From contig NZ_AUTC01000099.1 in the NCBI RefSeq assembly GCF_001461695.1, positions 83,381-147,380 on the forward strand: 64,000 nt of DNA. The letters run 5' to 3'. This document shows positions 60,526 through 64,000 of the stretch, in pieces (the first letter of the stretch is position 1; every line of letters begins with the position of its first letter). This DNA comes from Sinorhizobium fredii USDA 205. GTDB lineage: Bacteria; Pseudomonadota; Alphaproteobacteria; Rhizobiales; Rhizobiaceae. The notes under the pieces were generated by a model. The model saw only the letters and a program-made list of their open reading frames with translations, was not told where the DNA came from and searched no databases. A program made the position numbers and the translations under genes.

Positions 60526-61588
60526 GGCTGAAGCCTTGCTGGCGAAGGAGCTCGACAAGTCCTTCCTTGCCCGGCAAGTGCAGCGCGCCAACGGCCATGA
60601 AGACGTTGCCCTCTCTCAGGATGGGTTGAGCCCGTACCGCCATGATCCTGTTGCGGTCGACGATGATCCGCTGCTCGAAATCGGCGTAGCCGAGATCGCC
60701 GGGCGAGATTTTCTCGGCCACCGACCGCATCATCGGCATGATCATGCCGGTGTCGCCGGCGAGATAGAGGTCGGTCATCGTCGCCAGCACATCATCGATC
60801 GTCTTGCCGAGCGCGAGTGTTTCTATCAGTGCCTTCAGATGCCACTCGACGGGAAGCGAATCCATCGCGGAAAGCTGCTCGACCAGGCTTTCCAACCCTT
60901 TCAGGGTCTTGCCCTGGCTGACGGCATCCTCGGCGAGCTTCTTGTCGAGGAAGGATGCGCCGGCCGCCTTGCGGGTGAACTCGCAGGCCGGCAGCGCGAC
61001 GAAGCTGGCGATCATCCAGGGCTTCATCTTGGCGACCAGGGGCAGGGGAATGCCGCGCGCCTTGAGGCCGTTTTCGAGAAGCGCCCGATCCTTCGGCTCC
61101 AGGAAATCGTTGATCGTCCTGTTGTCGGCGAACATCGTGAGGTCGGGGCGCATCATGATGGCGGCGCTCGCCTTTCTCTCGTCGACGATCTCGTCGGATT
61201 CGACGACGACGGTCCGCGCCCCGGCATAGGCTTCGGCACCGCCGGCGGGCATCGCCAGCACGCGCGGATCGGTGACGTGCATGGTGCCGAGCAGGAAGGA
61301 CGGCGCCAATCCTTGCCCTTCGATCTTCCACAGCAGACCCTTTCCGTTCGGCACTGCATCGGCCTCGCGTCGTATGGTGGCCAGGCGAACCGGATCGGAC
61401 TGCTCCAGACCGGCGAGGATATTGGTGCCACCGCACTCGGCATCTTCCGCCGCCTCGGCCTCCGAGATCGAGAGCAGGGCGACGAGAAGGCTCGCAGCCG
61501 TCAGCACGTGAATGAGTGCGATCAGCCACAGCAGGCCGTCGGCCGCTTTGGCGGCAAGAGTGCGAACGGGTCCTGTAAGCGTCGTCAT
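60509..61588 (-). CDS. TraB/GumN family protein
   Basis: 359 residues. A hydrophobic N-terminal segment (LLWLIALIHVLTAASLLVALLSIS, residues about 19-43) acts as signal or anchor. The TraB/GumN (PF01963) core follows: LLGTMHVTDPRVLAMP, VVESDEIVD, and the second glycine-His element VGALHLPGKEGLVELLRQQG near the C-terminus. These putative metalloprotease-like proteins are of uncertain activity; some are induced by stress. Start: ATG at 61588. Its 3' end overlaps DUF2867. Confidence 0.88.
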   Translation of the reverse strand: MTTLTGPVRTLAAKAADGLLWLIALIHVLTAASLLVALLSISEAEAAEDAECGGTNILAGLEQSDPVRLATIRREADAVPNGKGLLWKIEGQGLAPSFLLGTMHVTDPRVLAMPAGGAEAYAGARTVVVESDEIVDERKASAAIMMRPDLTMFADNRTINDFLEPKDRALLENGLKARGIPLPLVAKMKPWMIASFVALPACEFTRKAAGASFLDKKLAEDAVSQGKTLKGLESLVEQLSAMDSLPVEWHLKALIETLALGKTIDDVLATMTDLYLAGDTGMIMPMMRSVAEKISPGDLGYADFEQRIIVDRNRIMAVRAQPILREGNVFMAVGALHLPGKEGLVELLRQQGFSLTPVH

Positions 61589-61680
61589 GGGTGTCGGTCC
61601 CCCGGGGCAAATGCACTTCGAACCCTACGCCCCCTCGGTCACGGGTTCCTTAACGCAGGTGGTTAACGGGCGAGCGCGTC

Positions 61681-61734
61681 GAATTTTAGAACGGGATCGG
61701 GAAAAGCGTGAGCGGTTTTCACGGACCCGAAATT
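61681..61734. repeat. Family-B-like palindrome between the TraB/GumN gene and xerC
   Basis: GAATTTTAGAACGGGATCGG ... CGGACCCGAAATTC with AAAAGCGTGAGCGGTTTTCA inside, related to the GCGGGAT..GGAAAAGTGAGCGGTTTTCC arms of the 24541 copy. It abuts the xerC stop at 61735. Confidence 0.6.
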
Positions 61735-62667
61735 CTACGCGCGCGGATGGGCGCGATCGTAGATCTCCAATAGACGTGCCGAGTCCACGCCCGTATAGAC
61801 CTGCGTGGTCGAGAGGCTGGCATGGCCGAGCAGTTCCTGGATGGTGCGGAGGTCTCCGCCACCGGCGAGCAGATGGGTCGCGAAGGAATGCCGCAGTGCA
61901 TGCGGCGTCGCCGAATCGGGCAGGCCGAGGGCGGAACGCAGCTTCTGCATCTCGCGCTGGATGATCGCCGGCTGGAGCTTGGCGCCACGGGCGCCGCGGA
62001 AGAGCGGCTCCCCGGGGCCGATATGATAGGGGCAGAGTTTCCTGTAGGTCGCCACCGCCTCCGTTGCCGCGGCAATCAGCGGGACGATCCGCGTCTTGTC
62101 GCCCTTGCCGGTGATGCGCAGCGACGCCGCCCCTGAAAAATCGTCCGGTGTCAGGGTTAGCGCTTCCGATATGCGCAGGCCGCATCCGTAGAGGAGCGTG
62201 AGCACGGCAGCGTTACGGGCGGCGATCCACGGCTCCTCGGCAAGCTGTGCATCGGCCGTCACGACTTTCAGGGCATCCCGGTCCGTCAAGGGTTTCGGCA
62301 GCGATTTCGGCTGTTTCGGCGATCGCACCGCGCCGGCGCCGGCGGCGTTGGCAAGGCCGTTTTTCTCCAGGTAGCGCAGGAACGAGCGCAGCCCCGCGAG
62401 CCCGCGCCCGAGCGTGCGCGCCCCCGCTCCGGCCTTGCGGCGCTGCGCGAGAAAGCCGCGCAGATCCGCGGGCCTCAGCGTGCGGATATCGGCGAGCCGC
62501 GGAGGCCCGGCGAGATGCCCGGTCAGGAAGGTCAGGAATTGCCGCGTGTCCCGCTCATAGGCCTCGACCGTCTTTCCGGACAGGCGGCGTTCTTCGGCAA
62601 GGCTCGCAAGCCACCGCTGACGCTCGTCCATCACCTCGGGGTGGCCTATCACAAGAAGTTCGTTCAT
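61735..62667 (-). CDS. xerC: Tyrosine recombinase XerC
   Basis: Resolves chromosome dimers at dif with XerD, activated by FtsK. It has 310 residues with the full catalytic set Arg165 (GLRISEAL), Lys188 (TGKGD), His256 and Arg259 (HALRHSF), His282 (GHASLS) and Tyr291 (VYTGVD). The N-terminal SAM-like core-binding domain spans about 15-105. Start: ATG at 62667 (MNELLVIGHPEV); the frame opens at 62712. It is divergent from the acyltransferase gene, with 144 bases between. Confidence 0.95.
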   Translation of the reverse strand: MNELLVIGHPEVMDERQRWLASLAEERRLSGKTVEAYERDTRQFLTFLTGHLAGPPRLADIRTLRPADLRGFLAQRRKAGAGARTLGRGLAGLRSFLRYLEKNGLANAAGAGAVRSPKQPKSLPKPLTDRDALKVVTADAQLAEEPWIAARNAAVLTLLYGCGLRISEALTLTPDDFSGAASLRITGKGDKTRIVPLIAAATEAVATYRKLCPYHIGPGEPLFRGARGAKLQPAIIQREMQKLRSALGLPDSATPHALRHSFATHLLAGGGDLRTIQELLGHASLSTTQVYTGVDSARLLEIYDRAHPRA

Positions 62668-62811
62668 TGTCGGTCCGGCGATCGTTCTCAGCTGTTTTCC
62701 AGTGCCGAGCATGTCGCGGAGCCCTTATGTTTTCGCTAACATCCTCTTGGAATTTGTCATTCTTCGATCATATTGAATTGCGATGTTCGGTCAGCAACCG
62801 CGGATGGGACC

Positions 62812-63726
62812 ATGGCGAGACGTGATTCGGCGAGCGCGCTGGCGCATTTTGCAGGGGCAATTGCGCTGGTCTCGCAGGGCCGCCCCGGTCATATCGTCGA
62901 CACGCTGATCGCCGAGCGCGGCCAGAAGATCGTTCGCCATCCTATGTGGCCGGTGATGCGGCCCTTTCTTCACACGCTGCTCAACTACCGCAAGGCGATC
63001 GAGTTCGCCAATTCCGTTGCCAACATGCCGGGCTTCCAGGCTTTCGAGCACTTGAGCTCGCTGCTCGCGCTCGACATCCGTGTCGACAAGGCCGAGCGGA
63101 TCCCGGCGCAGGGCGGGTTTCTCCTCGTCAGCAACCACCCGACCGGCATCGCCGACGGCATTGCGGTCTTCGATCTCCTGAAGAGCCGCCGGCCGGATAT
63201 GATGTTCTTCGCCAACCGCGACGCCATCCGCGTCAATCCGCGTTTCGTCGAGATGGTCATCCCGGTGGAGTGGCGCGAGGAATACAAGTCGAAGCTCAAG
63301 GCGCGCGAAACGTTGCAAGTCACCAACCGGGCCATTGAAGAGGGGAAGGCGACCGTGCTCTTTCCATCGGGCCGCATCGCTTACTGGGCCGAGGGGCGTC
63401 TCAACGAACGCCCCTGGAAAAGTTCCGCGGTCGGCTTTGCCCGCAAATATGGCCTGCCGATCCTGCCGGTGCATATGAGCGCGCGCAACTCCGGGCTGTT
63501 CTACTGGTTCGCCAAGTGGTCGACGGAACTGCGCGACATGACCGTTTTCCACGAGCTTCTGAACAAGAAGGGCGACCTTTTCGATTTTCGGGTCGGCAAT
63601 CTTATCCCTCCGGAAGCGCTCGACGGCGACCCGATGGAGGTCACCCGTGCACTCGAGCGCCATACGATCTTCGAGCTTGCGCGCGATAGCGACGCCGTCT
63701 TCGATGCGCTGCCCCGTTGCGGCTGA
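62812..63726 (+). CDS. PlsC-like lysophospholipid acyltransferase family protein
   Basis: 304 residues. The acyltransferase core starts near residue 105 with SNHPTGIADG (the HPxGxADG form of the catalytic His/Asp motif), then FFANRDAIRVNPRFVEMVIPV, and the substrate motif LFPSGRIAYWAEG. It resembles hemolysin-like acyltransferases, including ornithine-lipid O-acyltransferase relatives, so its acceptor may be a lipid or an N-acyl amino acid; this cannot be decided. Start: ATG at 62812; the ORF opens at 62773. Divergent from xerC. Confidence 0.82.
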   Translation: MARRDSASALAHFAGAIALVSQGRPGHIVDTLIAERGQKIVRHPMWPVMRPFLHTLLNYRKAIEFANSVANMPGFQAFEHLSSLLALDIRVDKAERIPAQGGFLLVSNHPTGIADGIAVFDLLKSRRPDMMFFANRDAIRVNPRFVEMVIPVEWREEYKSKLKARETLQVTNRAIEEGKATVLFPSGRIAYWAEGRLNERPWKSSAVGFARKYGLPILPVHMSARNSGLFYWFAKWSTELRDMTVFHELLNKKGDLFDFRVGNLIPPEALDGDPMEVTRALERHTIFELARDSDAVFDALPRCG

Positions 63727-63867
63727 GCCGAGGATGCGGCGCATGCTTCCGAAGAAACGAAAATCCGGACCTGATGGTTCTTGTTGCGCTGCAGATCGGC
63801 TAAGTGTTTGCCGAACACTACCGTTCGCTCCGGCCGGCTCGATAGACCACGAAGAGGAATGAACAAG
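63727..63867. other. Region after the acyltransferase
   Basis: 141 bases with no ORF supported and no clear terminator before the RIME-like repeat. Confidence 0.4.
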
Positions 63868-63960
63868 GCCCCTCATCCGCCTTCCGGCACCTTCTCCCCG
63901 CTCGCGGGGAGAAGGACCCGCGGCCGCCGCCTAAGTCCCCTCGCCCCGCGTGCGGCAGGG
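63868..63960. repeat. RIME-like mosaic repeat, partial
   Basis: GCCCCTCATCCGCCTTCCGG, CTTCTCCCCGCTCGCGGGGA then GAAGG, and CCCCTCGCCCCGCGTGCGG. Shorter than the 8975 copy. Bases 63961-64000 hold nothing I can assign. Confidence 0.75.
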
Positions 63961-64000
63961 CTGTCCGGGGAAAGTTCAGCCATAGACGAAAGCCATCTGG

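Noticed and set aside
61650..61670. TTAA pairs upstream of the TraB/GumN gene as a CtrA box
   Set aside because: The two TTAA are nine bases apart (CGCAGGTGG), not the seven of the consensus.

Overview
The window looks like a chromosomal segment of a Rhizobiaceae alphaproteobacterium, most likely Sinorhizobium/Ensifer. The evidence is high-GC coding on both strands, the gene order obgE-proB-proA-nadD-rsfS-rlmH-envC-ctpA, the TCA block sdhCDAB ... mdh-sucCDAB-lpdA, a SAM-II riboswitch before metA, an Irr/ICE-type iron box before bacterioferritin genes, CtrA-type boxes, and many intergenic RIME-like and other palindromic repeats. Nearly everything is core housekeeping.

Layout. 1-2847: 3' part of the error-prone polymerase dnaE2. 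3084-3903: iron-storage pair bfd-like/bfr behind ICE-like sites. 4091-14511 (minus strand): a long block running obgE, proB, proA, nadD, rsfS, rlmH, envC, ctpA, a divergent polysaccharide deacetylase and rppH (GTPase, proline and NAD synthesis, ribosome factors, envelope remodelling, RNA decay). 14687-16704 (minus): rplU-rpmA and two coupled GNAT genes, the distal one frameshifted. 17010-20127 (plus): tRNA-Ser(CGA) followed by a lone trypsin-phospholipase D fusion protein, the most unusual gene here. 20175-25582 (minus): galM, a VWA protein, metA with riboswitch and attenuator, a MoxR ATPase, RidA and leuD. 25787-31657: small membrane protein, CoA-ester lyase, DUF1737, UbiH-like hydroxylase, tesB, and glnK-amtB behind a sigma-54-type promoter. 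32139-39166: ftsK, lolA, xthA, a cyclic-nucleotide-binding protein, an OmpR-type regulator, an L,D-transpeptidase-like protein and a SixA-like phosphatase. 39277-41685 (minus): leuC with a possible upstream small ORF, and a basic secreted protein behind a CtrA-type box. 41990-59892 (plus): sdhC-sdhD-sdhA-[CPCC]-sdhB, msrA, an Omp19-like lipoprotein, frameshifted zapE, mdh-sucC-sucD-sucA-sucB, lysE-like, exported protein, SDR, lpdA. 60028-63726: DUF2867, TraB/GumN protein, xerC and a PlsC-like acyltransferase.

How the genes work together. The two TCA clusters encode succinate dehydrogenase, malate dehydrogenase, succinyl-CoA synthetase and the 2-oxoglutarate dehydrogenase complex. leuC and leuD encode the two halves of isopropylmalate isomerase but lie about 14 kb apart. 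glnK-amtB is a nitrogen-status module. bfd-like/bfr is an iron storage/release module.

Oddities worth attention are the trypsin-PLD fusion, a cysteine-rich CPCC gene inserted between sdhA and sdhB, metA (with riboswitch) lying between a MoxR gene and its likely VWA partner, two single-base homopolymer frameshifts (zapE and a GNAT gene), a possible CTG start for rsfS, and CtrA-type boxes before ftsK and a secreted protein. I found no CRISPR array, insertion sequence, prophage or large genomic island.
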